DNA from: Bacteroidota bacterium
GTDB taxonomy: Bacteria > Spirochaetota > Spirochaetia > JABMQR01
DNA: 37,715 bases
NCBI GenBank assembly: GCA_013202335.1
Contig: JABMQR010000193.1
Location: 1 to 37,715 of the forward strand
Reading direction: 5' to 3'
Every line of letters starts with the position of its first letter. Within the stretch, counting starts at the first letter, position 1. Position numbers and translations under genes: made by a program. The notes under the pieces were generated by a model. The model worked only from the letters and a program-made list of their open reading frames with translations, did not search any database and was not told the DNA's origin. Below, in pieces: positions 15,647 to 23,142 of this stretch.

Positions 15647-16900
15647 ATGGATTTTGTGCTGTTGGTTCTCCTTATTTTAGTGATTGGTATTACCGGAACC
15701 CTTGTTATATTGGTAGTAAGAAGAAAGCCTGATAAAGAGGGGCTGAAAGATGAGGCGGAGGCTGCTGCTGCAGCTGTTCGGGATGAGTATGAATCAAAAC
15801 TTATCGCTGTCTCAGCTGATCTTGAAACACAAAGGATTGAAACGCAGAGGCTTAAAGAAGAGAAGAGCCGGATTTTAGGTGAAAAAATCAGGACAGAAGC
15901 ACAGCTTGTGGATGATCAGGCCAGTTTGAAGGCTGCCAGGGAGAGCTTTTCCAGGTTGGAACGGGAAAAAATTGAGCTGGAAAGCCGTGAATCATCCCGG
16001 AAACAGGAGCTGGCTCGTCAGGTATCGGAGCTGGAAAACTCCCGGAAGACCCTTGAACTTGAGCGTGAACGTATTACAGCCGAAGAGAAGCAGCGTATGA
16101 GGGATATAGAGGAGAACAGAAACAGGGTCTGGGCAATGCACGAACAGGAAAGCATTATCCGTATGAGGGATGTGTGCAGTAAGCCTGAATATGCATTTCC
16201 CAGCTTCGATAATACCAATCTTCCAGATGAGTTTGATCAAACACTAAAGCCTGATTTTATGATTGAGTTTCTTGATCAGTATATTATTTTTGATGCAAAA
16301 ATTTCGAAAAGTGCGAGTCTTCAGATCTATATCCAGAATCAGGTAAAAAACACCGTAAAAAAGATAAAGAGTAGTCCCAATGTACATGATATTTATAAAA
16401 CAGTATTTTTTGTGGTCCCGACTGTTGATGCCGGTCAGTTAAAAACGGTTTCGTATTATGAGGACGGTTATAGTTTTTATGTTATTCCCATTGAGGCTTT
16501 TGAACCTGTTGCCGCTATATTTCGAAAACTAAAGGACTATGATCTTGCTGAGGCCTATGATCCTCAGGAACGTGAAAATATCGTGAATCTTATTGCCGCC
16601 TTTGATAATCACATAAGGCAGCAGAATGCAGTTAATATTCTCAATACTCTTCGCGGTTTGAAGATTATGGGGGAGAAGCAGACCCTTCCCCCTGACCTTA
16701 CTGCATCGGTGGAGGAACGGCGGAAATCTATGCGTTTGGATTCTTATAAGCCTACAGATTTACGGAGATTGATGAGTGATCCTCAGGCTCAGATCGATGA
16801 AATCGCAGCGCTGGTGATGCCTGGAGAACCGGCTATAGATAAAGATGCTGTTCAGTCAGTTTTGGGTTCGGATACCAAATCGAATCAGAATGATGATTAA
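15647..16900 (+). CDS. RmuC-like protein (membrane-anchored PD-(D/E)xK nuclease fold)
   Basis: A 417-residue protein with RmuC layout. One N-terminal membrane segment (about 2-24) is followed by a long charged coiled coil (about 30-170) and an RmuC-type domain. KPDFMIEFLDQYIIFDAKIS (200-219) places Asp203, Asp216 and Lys218 as the PD...DxK nuclease-like triad. E. coli RmuC limits DNA inversions and antagonises phages, but its biochemistry is poorly settled. The divergence here is large, so a different function of the same fold is possible. GAGAGG is the ribosome binding site. Confidence 0.75.
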   Translation: MDFVLLVLLILVIGITGTLVILVVRRKPDKEGLKDEAEAAAAAVRDEYESKLIAVSADLETQRIETQRLKEEKSRILGEKIRTEAQLVDDQASLKAARESFSRLEREKIELESRESSRKQELARQVSELENSRKTLELERERITAEEKQRMRDIEENRNRVWAMHEQESIIRMRDVCSKPEYAFPSFDNTNLPDEFDQTLKPDFMIEFLDQYIIFDAKISKSASLQIYIQNQVKNTVKKIKSSPNVHDIYKTVFFVVPTVDAGQLKTVSYYEDGYSFYVIPIEAFEPVAAIFRKLKDYDLAEAYDPQERENIVNLIAAFDNHIRQQNAVNILNTLRGLKIMGEKQTLPPDLTASVEERRKSMRLDSYKPTDLRRLMSDPQAQIDEIAALVMPGEPAIDKDAVQSVLGSDTKSNQNDD

Positions 16901-16902
16901 TT

Positions 16903-16911
16903 TGCTATAAT
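16903..16911 (+). promoter_or_regulatory. Extended -10 promoter for the ZIP transporter
   Basis: TGCTATAAT begins two bases after the RmuC-like stop codon. The extended TGn plus consensus TATAAT needs no -35 box, and none is seen. The leader would be about 45 nt. Confidence 0.45.
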
Positions 16912-16962
16912 GGCAAAGGATGTTTATATTAATAGATGATGTGCGTAAGGGGAGGGGAATAG

Positions 16963-17775
16963 ATGATTCAATGGTTATCTCAATTTAGCCCTGTAGTGCA
17001 GGCTTTATTTGGTACAATTTTCACCTGGTTTGTTACAGCACTGGGCGCCGGCCTTGTGTTTTTCTTTAAAAAAATAAATCAGAAAGTACTGGATACAATG
17101 ATGGGTTTTGCTGCCGGTGTAATGATTGCCGCCAGTTTTTGGTCCCTCCTCGCCCCGGCGATAGAAATGTCTGAGGAAGTTGGTGGAATCCCATGGGTTC
17201 CTGCCATAGTAGGATTTCTTCTGGGCGGACTATTCCTGTTTGCTGTCGACAAACTGCTTCCGCATCTTCATCCTGGTTTTCAGGTAAATGAGGCTGAGGG
17301 AATAAAGACTTCCTGGCAGCGTAGTGTTCTGTTGGTTCTGGCTATAACTATTCATAATATACCGGAAGGGCTTGCAGTTGGAGTGGCTTTTGGCGCAGCA
17401 GCAGCGGGATATCCATCAGCGACGGTAGCAGGTGCTGTGGCTCTGGCGATAGGTATTGGAATACAGAATTTTCCTGAAGGCACGGCAGTATCAGTCCCTC
17501 TGAGAAGGGAGGGGATGAAGCGTCGAAAGGCCTTCTGGTTTGGACAGTTGTCTGGTATGGTAGAACCAATTTCCGGTGTTCTCGGAGCTTTGGCGGTTAT
17601 TTTTATACGACCACTTCTTCCCTATGCGCTTGCATTTGCGGCTGGAGCAATGATTTATGTCGTAGTTGAAGAGCTGGTCCCGGAATCACATTCAGAACAG
17701 CATACACACTTTGCCACATGGGGAGCGATGATTGGATTCGCCGTTATGATGACACTGGATGTAGCCCTGGGTTAG
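16963..17775 (+). CDS. ZIP-family divalent metal transporter
   Basis: A 270-residue ZIP permease (ZupT/GufA type), moving Zn or related divalent cations across the inner membrane. The binuclear metal site motifs are HNIPEG (131-136) and QNFPEG (168-173). [14 protein letters not shown] near the C-terminus supplies more possible ligands. About eight membrane segments are visible. The ribosome binding site GGGGAGGGG is strong. It has its own promoter and converges with zwf. I see no Zur or MntR-like operator. Confidence 0.92.
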   Translation: MIQWLSQFSPVVQALFGTIFTWFVTALGAGLVFFFKKINQKVLDTMMGFAAGVMIAASFWSLLAPAIEMSEEVGGIPWVPAIVGFLLGGLFLFAVDKLLPHLHPGFQVNEAEGIKTSWQRSVLLVLAITIHNIPEGLAVGVAFGAAAAGYPSATVAGAVALAIGIGIQNFPEGTAVSVPLRREGMKRRKAFWFGQLSGMVEPISGVLGALAVIFIRPLLPYALAFAAGAMIYVVVEELVPESHSEQHTHFATWGAMIGFAVMMTLDVALG

Positions 17776-17789
17776 TGTCGTTGCATTTT

Positions 17790-17813
17790 CCAGTTTATTT
17801 GATACTGGTTTTT
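17790..17813 (+). terminator. Weak terminator of the ZIP transporter gene
   Basis: CCAGT (17790-17794) and ACTGG (17804-17808) form a short stem followed by five T, in the 49-bp gap between convergent genes. Confidence 0.45.
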
Positions 17814-17824
17814 CCGGAATTCTA

Positions 17825-19168
17825 TTAAGCAAACCAGGTTAGATTATCTTTTTCCATCATCTCTTTTGCAAATTTTGGCAGTGAATGAGCAGGGTAAATC
17901 TCAATATCCTGAGTATCATGTAACATAGGATTTACAATACGCCATGATTCCAGAATTTCCCGCATAGAGGGGAAGAGACTTTTATCTGACTGAAGTATTT
18001 TCTCAACTATCTGTTCGTAAGCTTCAGGAGTATTTACCCCGAAGGTCTCAGAATGGTTGAATCTGAATTTTACCGGTTTGGATTTCCAGGAGGTATTTGG
18101 TTCTTTGAGGTTCATTGATATATCTATAGTCAGCTCAGGGTGTATGTTGATAATGACACCATTCTCCATAATCTCAGAATCATTCATAACAGTTTTAGTA
18201 GTATTTTTAAACTTCACATATATTTGCGAAACTGCCTTCTTCTGCATTTTTCCGGTTCTGATATAGATAGGAATGCCAGCATAGTAAAATGTGTTTACGT
18301 GTAGTTTTAATGCAGCATAAGTTGGCGTATTCAGGCTATGGCCGCTCCCGGCTCCAAGAGACTCATAACGACCAAGACGGTAATCCTGAATAGGTTTTAT
18401 TGATCTAAGAACTTTTATTTTTTCAGTAGCGATATCTTCAGGGGAGAAGCTTGCCGGTTCCGACATCGTAAGATATGTGACGATCTGCAGTATGTGATTT
18501 TGGATTGTATCTCTGACAACCCCAATTTTTTCATAAAATCCCAGACGCTGGTCAACCCCATGGGTCTCATCAAAGATTATTTGTATACTCTCTATTGTTC
18601 TGTTATTCCAAATACTCCTGATGATGTCGTTATGAAAGCGCATTATTAAGAGGTTCTGCATGAACTCTTTTCCCAGATAATGATCTATCCGATATATTTC
18701 TTTGTCAGTAAACGCCTTTGAGAGGACTTCATTATATCGTTGGGCACTCTCGGAATCAAATCCGAATGGTTTTTCAACTACAATTTTTTTAGAGACTGAA
18801 CAGGTTATGTGTGAATCGATGATTTTAATCTGTTTTATAGCTTCCTCATAAAGGGAGGGCTGGAGGGCAATGTAGTATAAGAGTTCAATGTTTGTCTCAC
18901 AATCGATGAAGTCATCAATTTTCTGCTCTAATTTTTCGATTCCTTTGGAATCTGCCATATCATACTGTACATACTCGAGATGTTTCAGGAAATCTTTGTT
19001 ATACGTTATTCCCATTTTGCTTATGAATGTTTCGCGGTCCGGGTATCGTCTGCCGAGGGCTATTATGGTAATGTCATACCCTTTATTCAGCAGATTGAGA
19101 TATGCAGGGTAGAGTTTTTTTTGTGCGAGATCACCAGTCCCGCCGAATTGAACTATTATCTGTCTCAT
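17825..19168 (-). CDS. zwf: Glucose-6-phosphate 1-dehydrogenase
   Basis: A 447-residue enzyme, first step of the oxidative pentose phosphate pathway, reducing NADP (or NAD) while oxidising glucose 6-phosphate. The dinucleotide-binding loop is GGTGDLAQKKL (9-19), EKPFG is at 132-136 with its Lys, and the active-site signature RIDHYLGKE is at 160-168. It is shorter than the usual 480-510 residues but looks complete. It has its own promoter, and a hairpin separates it from pgl upstream. The ribosome binding site AAGGA is further from the ATG than usual. Confidence 0.95.
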   Translation of the reverse strand: MRQIIVQFGGTGDLAQKKLYPAYLNLLNKGYDITIIALGRRYPDRETFISKMGITYNKDFLKHLEYVQYDMADSKGIEKLEQKIDDFIDCETNIELLYYIALQPSLYEEAIKQIKIIDSHITCSVSKKIVVEKPFGFDSESAQRYNEVLSKAFTDKEIYRIDHYLGKEFMQNLLIMRFHNDIIRSIWNNRTIESIQIIFDETHGVDQRLGFYEKIGVVRDTIQNHILQIVTYLTMSEPASFSPEDIATEKIKVLRSIKPIQDYRLGRYESLGAGSGHSLNTPTYAALKLHVNTFYYAGIPIYIRTGKMQKKAVSQIYVKFKNTTKTVMNDSEIMENGVIINIHPELTIDISMNLKEPNTSWKSKPVKFRFNHSETFGVNTPEAYEQIVEKILQSDKSLFPSMREILESWRIVNPMLHDTQDIEIYPAHSLPKFAKEMMEKDNLTWFA

Positions 19169-19203
19169 GATCTTTTCTTATCCTTTTTTATCATCAACCT
19201 AAT

Positions 19204-19232
19204 AGTATAACTATTTTCATAAAATATATCAA
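19204..19232 (-). promoter_or_regulatory. Promoter of zwf
   Basis: On the minus strand: TTGATA (19232-19227), a 17-bp spacer and TATACT (19209-19204), a near-consensus promoter lying just after the hairpin that follows pgl. Confidence 0.65.
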
Positions 19233-19262
19233 AAAACTTCAAATCTATAAATACATAGATTT
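19228..19262 (-). terminator. Terminator-like hairpin after pgl (element copy C)
   Basis: On the minus strand AAATCTA and TAGATTT form a 7-bp stem with an 8-nt loop, followed by GAAGTTTTTT. The CTTCAAA boundary matches the other members of the dispersed palindromic family. It could end the pgl transcript before zwf starts its own. Confidence 0.5.
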
Positions 19263-19273
19263 AGTAAGCTGTA

Positions 19274-19972
19274 TTAAACATTGGCTTCGTGATCAGTTTG
19301 ATCAGTTAATACTGTAACCCGTTTAAAATTCTTTATAAGAAAAGCACAGGGCAGAGTCTCTTGCGGTTCATTATGTATGAGCCGGGTCAATGCTTCCTGT
19401 TTTGCTTTGCCAAAGAACAAGAGGTAAATTTCAGCCTCTGCGGCAAGCCTCCGGAACCCATCATATGATATGGTGATCCGTTTCGGAGGCTGTTTGGGTG
19501 CATTAGTAATGGTAATAGTAGTAGTTTTTGGGATAGCAGTTTTTATTGCCCCTTTCTTTACATTTTGCGGGTAGGACCCGGGAAACAATGATGCAAAATG
19601 ACCATCCTCTCCAATTCCAGCAAAAAGGATATCAAATTTCTGTAGAGATCCATCGCTTTCCTGAGTTAATGTTCTAAACTGATTAGACTGCAGTCGGCCT
19701 GAGTCAATTAGCTGTCGCATTCCGGCTTTCATCAGGGTGTCATAGTTCTTTTCTCCTGTCACTCTTTCATCAATAAGCTGGATTTGCAGTTTGGCCAGTT
19801 CAGATGTCTCTAACATTGAAATTCCGGTTATTACTCCCGCTATACTTCGTCCCCCAGGTATTCCGATGAAGAGAGCGTTATCGTTTTTCTTGTTGAGGAG
19901 TTCCTGAAGCCTGGTTTTTACAAATTCAGGAAAATCATTCTGAATATCCTGTCTGATAATAGTAATATGCAC
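19274..19972 (-). CDS. pgl: 6-phosphogluconolactonase
   Basis: A 232-residue enzyme of the DevB/SOL type, hydrolysing 6-phosphogluconolactone made by Zwf. Motifs are GIPGGRS (37-43), DERV (68-71) and GIGEDGHFASLFPGS (119-133), all diagnostic. The start is odd. The only in-frame conventional start is GTG at 19972, and the strong GGAGG lies only two bases before it. An ATT codon two codons later would have ideal spacing. No other start fits the N-terminus. It lies 105 nt upstream of zwf on the same strand. Confidence 0.92.
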   Translation of the reverse strand: MHITIIRQDIQNDFPEFVKTRLQELLNKKNDNALFIGIPGGRSIAGVITGISMLETSELAKLQIQLIDERVTGEKNYDTLMKAGMRQLIDSGRLQSNQFRTLTQESDGSLQKFDILFAGIGEDGHFASLFPGSYPQNVKKGAIKTAIPKTTTITITNAPKQPPKRITISYDGFRRLAAEAEIYLLFFGKAKQEALTRLIHNEPQETLPCAFLIKNFKRVTVLTDQTDHEANV

Positions 19973-20074
19973 ATCCTCCGAATTCCAATTGATAAGGGAA
20001 TTTCTTTTTTAAAATATACTCTGATATAGGACTGAAGGAAAGTGGAGAGAGGTGAAACTTGTTGGTATAGTGTT

Positions 20075-20205
20075 AATAAAAATGCCGGGGTGAAACCCCG
20101 GCCTGGAAAATTGGTTGAGTGCGGAAGCTCTAAAATCAAAAGACAAGATATTCTCAACGAGAATACTGTTTCATTCTTGTTATGCTTTTAATCCTACAAC
20201 CTCTT
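20075..20205 (-). ncRNA. Candidate small RNA with own promoter and terminator
   Basis: In the gap between pgl and the TetR gene, the minus strand has a promoter, about 130 nt without a usable frame, and a very stable terminator. Within it TATTCTC / GAGAATA (20149-20165) forms a 7-bp hairpin, extended by AACAAGA pairing with TCTTGT across a 9-nt bulge. The only small frame is a six-codon ATG frame. It does not match 6S, SRP, tmRNA or RNase P RNA as I know them. It could instead be an attenuated leader of pgl, since pgl lies about 100 nt further on the same strand. Confidence 0.55.
20083..20102 (-). terminator. GC-rich terminator of the candidate small RNA
   Basis: GCCGGGG and CCCCGGC (7 bp, loop TTTCA on the minus strand) are followed on the minus strand by ATTTTTATT. 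It is the most GC-rich hairpin in an AT-rich intergenic region. Confidence 0.75.
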
Positions 20206-20211
20206 TACCTT

Positions 20212-20240
20212 AAAATAACACATACCAGCAAAACCGTCAA
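20212..20240 (-). promoter_or_regulatory. Promoter of the candidate small RNA
   Basis: On the minus strand: TTGACG (20240-20235), a 17-bp spacer and TATTTT (20217-20212), with the start predicted near 20205. Confidence 0.55.
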
Positions 20241-20372
20241 TAATAACATAATTTAATAATGTGTAATTATAAAAACTGTAGATGCAACAATGGAAGAGGG
20301 TGTTCTCATTCTCATTGGAATTTCTCTTAAAAGGCAATTACTATTGATTCAGGTACATAATGGAATTTGTTT

Positions 20373-20400
20373 TTGACACTTTTTGCTTTTTTGCTAGAAA
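20373..20400 (+). promoter_or_regulatory. Possible promoter of the TetR-RR-PDZ-HK run
   Basis: A consensus TTGACA (20373-20378), a 16-bp spacer and the weak -10 TAGAAA (20395-20400). TATACA (20416-20421) is a better -10 box, but its TTGCTA partner is 19 bp away. Which is used is unclear. Confidence 0.35.
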
Positions 20401-20463
20401 AAAACTCAAGTTTCGTATACAGTGAATAACATAAATGTGGTTCATGCTAAAAATGGGGATGGA

Positions 20464-21066
20464 ATGCCAAAAATAATTGATCATGATAAACGAAAGGAAG
20501 AAATACTCTATACTGCACTGCAGGTCTTTTCCCATGAGGGGTATAAGGACTCCAATCTCTCTCTAATTGCGCATGAATGCGGTATTTCACGACCAACAAT
20601 CTATCAGTATTTTCGTGATAAGGAAGAAATCTATTATTATGCCGTAAAACTATTTACGGGTAAAATGTTTGTCAGGTATGCGGAAATAGCCTGGGATGAA
20701 TCGAAAAGTGTGGTAAATCGGCTGAAAAGAATTTGCAGAGACATCATTCAGACTGCAGCGAAGAACAGGGATGCACTCACTTCTCTTGTCGATGTTATGA
20801 TACAGCTGAAAAAGGAAGGAAGGGATTTTTCGGATATAATCATGCGCAGGACTGCAAAACTGATAATTCTATTTAAACGTCTGCTAAGTATTGGAGTTCA
20901 TTCAGATAAGCTGATACAACACTCTGTTAATGAGGTAAGTGCACACCTTTTGCATCTTCTTGAGTCTTTCTGTTTTCAAATGGCCTTTCTTGAATCATAT
21001 GACCCGGAAGCCTCCATAAAACTTATCAATATATATATCGAGAGCCTAGAAGTTACCAAAGGTTAA
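20464..21066 (+). CDS. TetR-family regulator (first gene of a two-component operon)
   Basis: About 200 residues. The N-terminal HTH is typical: RKEEILYTALQVFSHEGYKDSNLSLIAHECGISRPTIYQYFRDKEEIYYYAV. The C-terminal ligand domain is not recognisable. I chose the ATG at 20464, preceded by GGGGATGG; a longer form from a GTG at 20422 is possible. Only seven bases separate its stop from the response-regulator start, so it is almost certainly co-transcribed with RR, PDZ protein and kinase. That would put the two-component system under a second, ligand-type control (inference). Confidence 0.88.
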   Translation: MPKIIDHDKRKEEILYTALQVFSHEGYKDSNLSLIAHECGISRPTIYQYFRDKEEIYYYAVKLFTGKMFVRYAEIAWDESKSVVNRLKRICRDIIQTAAKNRDALTSLVDVMIQLKKEGRDFSDIIMRRTAKLIILFKRLLSIGVHSDKLIQHSVNEVSAHLLHLLESFCFQMAFLESYDPEASIKLINIYIESLEVTKG

Positions 21067-21073
21067 ATAAGTC

Positions 21074-21790
21074 ATGAAAAGAGATCGAATACTAATTGTT
21101 GAGGATGAACCTGCTATTGCAGATGCAATATTTGATGGTCTTCAGGATGAGGGGTTTGTCCCGGAAAAAGTTGGATCTGGTGAAGGTGCATTAGACATTC
21201 TGGATAATATGCAGATTGATTTGGTTTTGCTTGATATTCGGCTGCCGGGTATGGACGGATATGAAACCTGCAGGCAGATTCGGTTGAAGGGTTTTCATTT
21301 GCCTGTTATTTTTGTATCAGCCCGTGATGAAGTTTTAGATCGGGTTGTAGGACTTGAAGTTGGTGCTGATGATTATCTCGTTAAGCCATTTAGTTTTCGG
21401 GAACTTTTTTCCCGTATAAAAGCTCAGCTTCGTCGTGCTTATGGTGAATTATCTACAGGAAATGATCAATCTTCCACTGAAAATAAAGATATCATTGTTT
21501 TTGGTACTGTGGCAGTGGATGTAAAGGGAATGCGGGCCAGAAAGAATGGCACAGACCTGTTTCTGACGCCCATTGAGATGCGTCTTCTGCGGCTGTTCCT
21601 GGAGTATCCCGGACAGGTGCTATCCAGAGAACAGATCATGAATCAGGTATGGTCAGAGAACTGGAACCCGGAAGATCCAAAAACAGTGAATGTTCATATA
21701 CGCCACCTTAGAGAGAAAATCGAAGAAACTCCAGCTGAACCTGCTTATCTGAAAACGGTAAGGGGTTATGGCTATCGATTTGACCTGTAG
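21074..21790 (+). CDS. OmpR-family response regulator
   Basis: A 238-residue regulator. The receiver domain has the acidic pair in VEDE near residue 10, phospho-acceptor Asp54 in LLDIRLPGMDG, and Lys in LVKPF. The C-terminal winged helix has EMRLLRLFLEYPGQVLSREQIMNQVW and VNVHIRHLREKI...VRGYGYRF. A loose linker of about 20 residues joins them. It is the partner of the histidine kinase two genes later. Its targets probably include this operon. Confidence 0.95.
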   Translation: MKRDRILIVEDEPAIADAIFDGLQDEGFVPEKVGSGEGALDILDNMQIDLVLLDIRLPGMDGYETCRQIRLKGFHLPVIFVSARDEVLDRVVGLEVGADDYLVKPFSFRELFSRIKAQLRRAYGELSTGNDQSSTENKDIIVFGTVAVDVKGMRARKNGTDLFLTPIEMRLLRLFLEYPGQVLSREQIMNQVWSENWNPEDPKTVNVHIRHLREKIEETPAEPAYLKTVRGYGYRFDL

Positions 21791-21949
21791 TATAAGGTAG
21801 CAGAAGGAATGCAAGATTAAGAAATCTTAACAATTACTAAATCTAAAACTAATAGTTCTTTGCTATGTTCTTTATAAGGAAACCTGTAAGGTCAATTCCT
21901 CCTCCGGTGAAACTTACCGGAATTGCACACTATAATTTGGAGGTGCTGT

Positions 21950-23041
21950 ATGAGCACAGTAAGTAAAAGAACACTTCTTATATTATTGATTTTATCAGTA
22001 AGTATTGGTTTAGTTTTTGCTGAAGGTCAGGCTGAATTGTTGGATAATGATAGTGATTTTTCCATAGAAGATATGGCCGACTCAGCTGTCGCTAGTGATG
22101 ATGACGACGCTGCTGAAATTGAGAATGAATCATTAAATGGTCTCTCAGGCGTTATGGGACAGGGCCGGAGCCGTGGAAACGGCATGTCTGTTCCACGTGG
22201 AGAGAGAAAGGGGGAGCTCAAATATGTTGATGCTCCGGGAGTATTGGTAACAGACGTATTTGTAGATAGCCCTGCTGATATTGCAGGAGTACTTCGGGGT
22301 GATGTTATCATATCTGTTGAAGGCGTAGAAGTCTCAACTATTAATGATATTACTCTTGCGATTGAGGGATATACTCATGGACAGGGTATTTCACTGGTTC
22401 TCCTGAGAGCAGAAAATGAGTTGGATATAAGCCTGACTTTGGAGACAAGAATTGGGTATCCTCTGATTGGTATTACCGGAATAGGAGCTGAAAGTGGTAA
22501 TAAGCATGGAATGGGTGGTTTTGATAGTTACTCAAATCCTCGATCTGAAATGCCTTTCTTTGGCGGAGAAATGATACCGGGATTTGGACCAGGATTTATG
22601 TTTGAGTTTGAAGATGGCGAAAGTGATGCATTTAGTATGATGGATATTCCTGAAGATGTTCTTGAGGCTGTAGTTGCAGGTAATGCGGCTTTAATAACCG
22701 AGGTTGTTGAAGGAAGTCCTGCTGCAGAGGCAGGTATTGCTGCAAATATGATCGTGATTGCTTTGGATGGTAATAACCTTGAAGCAGGAGATTTGTCCGG
22801 AGCTGTTTTGTCGTATGAAATTGGTGGAACTGTGGAGCTTACACTAGCCGATATGTCCGGTGTTTCTACCGTTGAACTAATACTTGGTGATAATGATGGG
22901 AAACCCTTTCTGGGCGTTACATACATTCCTCTGGATTTAGGTGGGAAAGGCTTTAGAATGCCTTTTGATATGCCGGGGCAGAGAGATCGGGTTTTTCAAA
23001 GCAGACCAAATATGGTGATTCCTGAGCTAAATAATAACTGA
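21950..23041 (+). CDS. Periplasmic double-PDZ protein without a protease domain
   Basis: A 363-residue exported protein. The signal peptide is about 1-24 (cleavage near VFA-EG). An acidic stretch (about 31-60) and a Gly/Arg patch follow. PDZ1 (about 90-165) has GVLVTDVFVDSPADIAGVLRGDVIISV. A Gly/Met/Phe-rich segment covers about 183-230. PDZ2 (about 240-312) has ALITEVVEGSPAAEAGI. No serine-protease triad is present, unlike HtrA/DegP. GGAGG precedes the ATG at 21950. It sits between response regulator and kinase, so I infer that it senses or presents envelope ligands to the kinase. Confidence 0.85.
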   Translation: MSTVSKRTLLILLILSVSIGLVFAEGQAELLDNDSDFSIEDMADSAVASDDDDAAEIENESLNGLSGVMGQGRSRGNGMSVPRGERKGELKYVDAPGVLVTDVFVDSPADIAGVLRGDVIISVEGVEVSTINDITLAIEGYTHGQGISLVLLRAENELDISLTLETRIGYPLIGITGIGAESGNKHGMGGFDSYSNPRSEMPFFGGEMIPGFGPGFMFEFEDGESDAFSMMDIPEDVLEAVVAGNAALITEVVEGSPAAEAGIAANMIVIALDGNNLEAGDLSGAVLSYEIGGTVELTLADMSGVSTVELILGDNDGKPFLGVTYIPLDLGGKGFRMPFDMPGQRDRVFQSRPNMVIPELNNN

Positions 23042-23055
23042 TATTTAAGACTTTT

Positions 23056-23089
23056 GTAAAATGGAACAAAAAAAATTGTTCCATTTTAC
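23056..23089 (+). terminator. Perfect 14-bp hairpin between PDZ and kinase genes
   Basis: GTAAAATGGAACAA (23056-23069) and TTGTTCCATTTTAC (23076-23089) are exact complements around six A. There is no T run after the 3' arm, so this is more likely a partial terminator, processing site or mRNA-stabilising stem that lowers kinase expression relative to the PDZ protein. Confidence 0.6.
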
Positions 23090-23142
23090 ATGCGTCAAAT
23101 CACTACCAATTTTGCAGGAACAGAGATTAGGAGAATAGGGAT

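Noticed and set aside
19918..20157. Open frame of 79 codons on the minus strand overlapping pgl and the GC-rich terminator
   Set aside because: It runs through a strong terminator and then out of frame into pgl, has no ribosome binding site at its start, and its protein resembles nothing.
21915..21940. TATAAT just before the PDZ gene as a separate promoter
   Set aside because: Transcription would start inside the ribosome binding site and the -35 region is poor; read-through from the response-regulator gene is simpler.
22027..22926. Two long minus-strand frames inside the PDZ gene
   Set aside because: Ser/Pro/Thr-rich translations opposite a clear signal-peptide and PDZ gene are typical antisense shadows.
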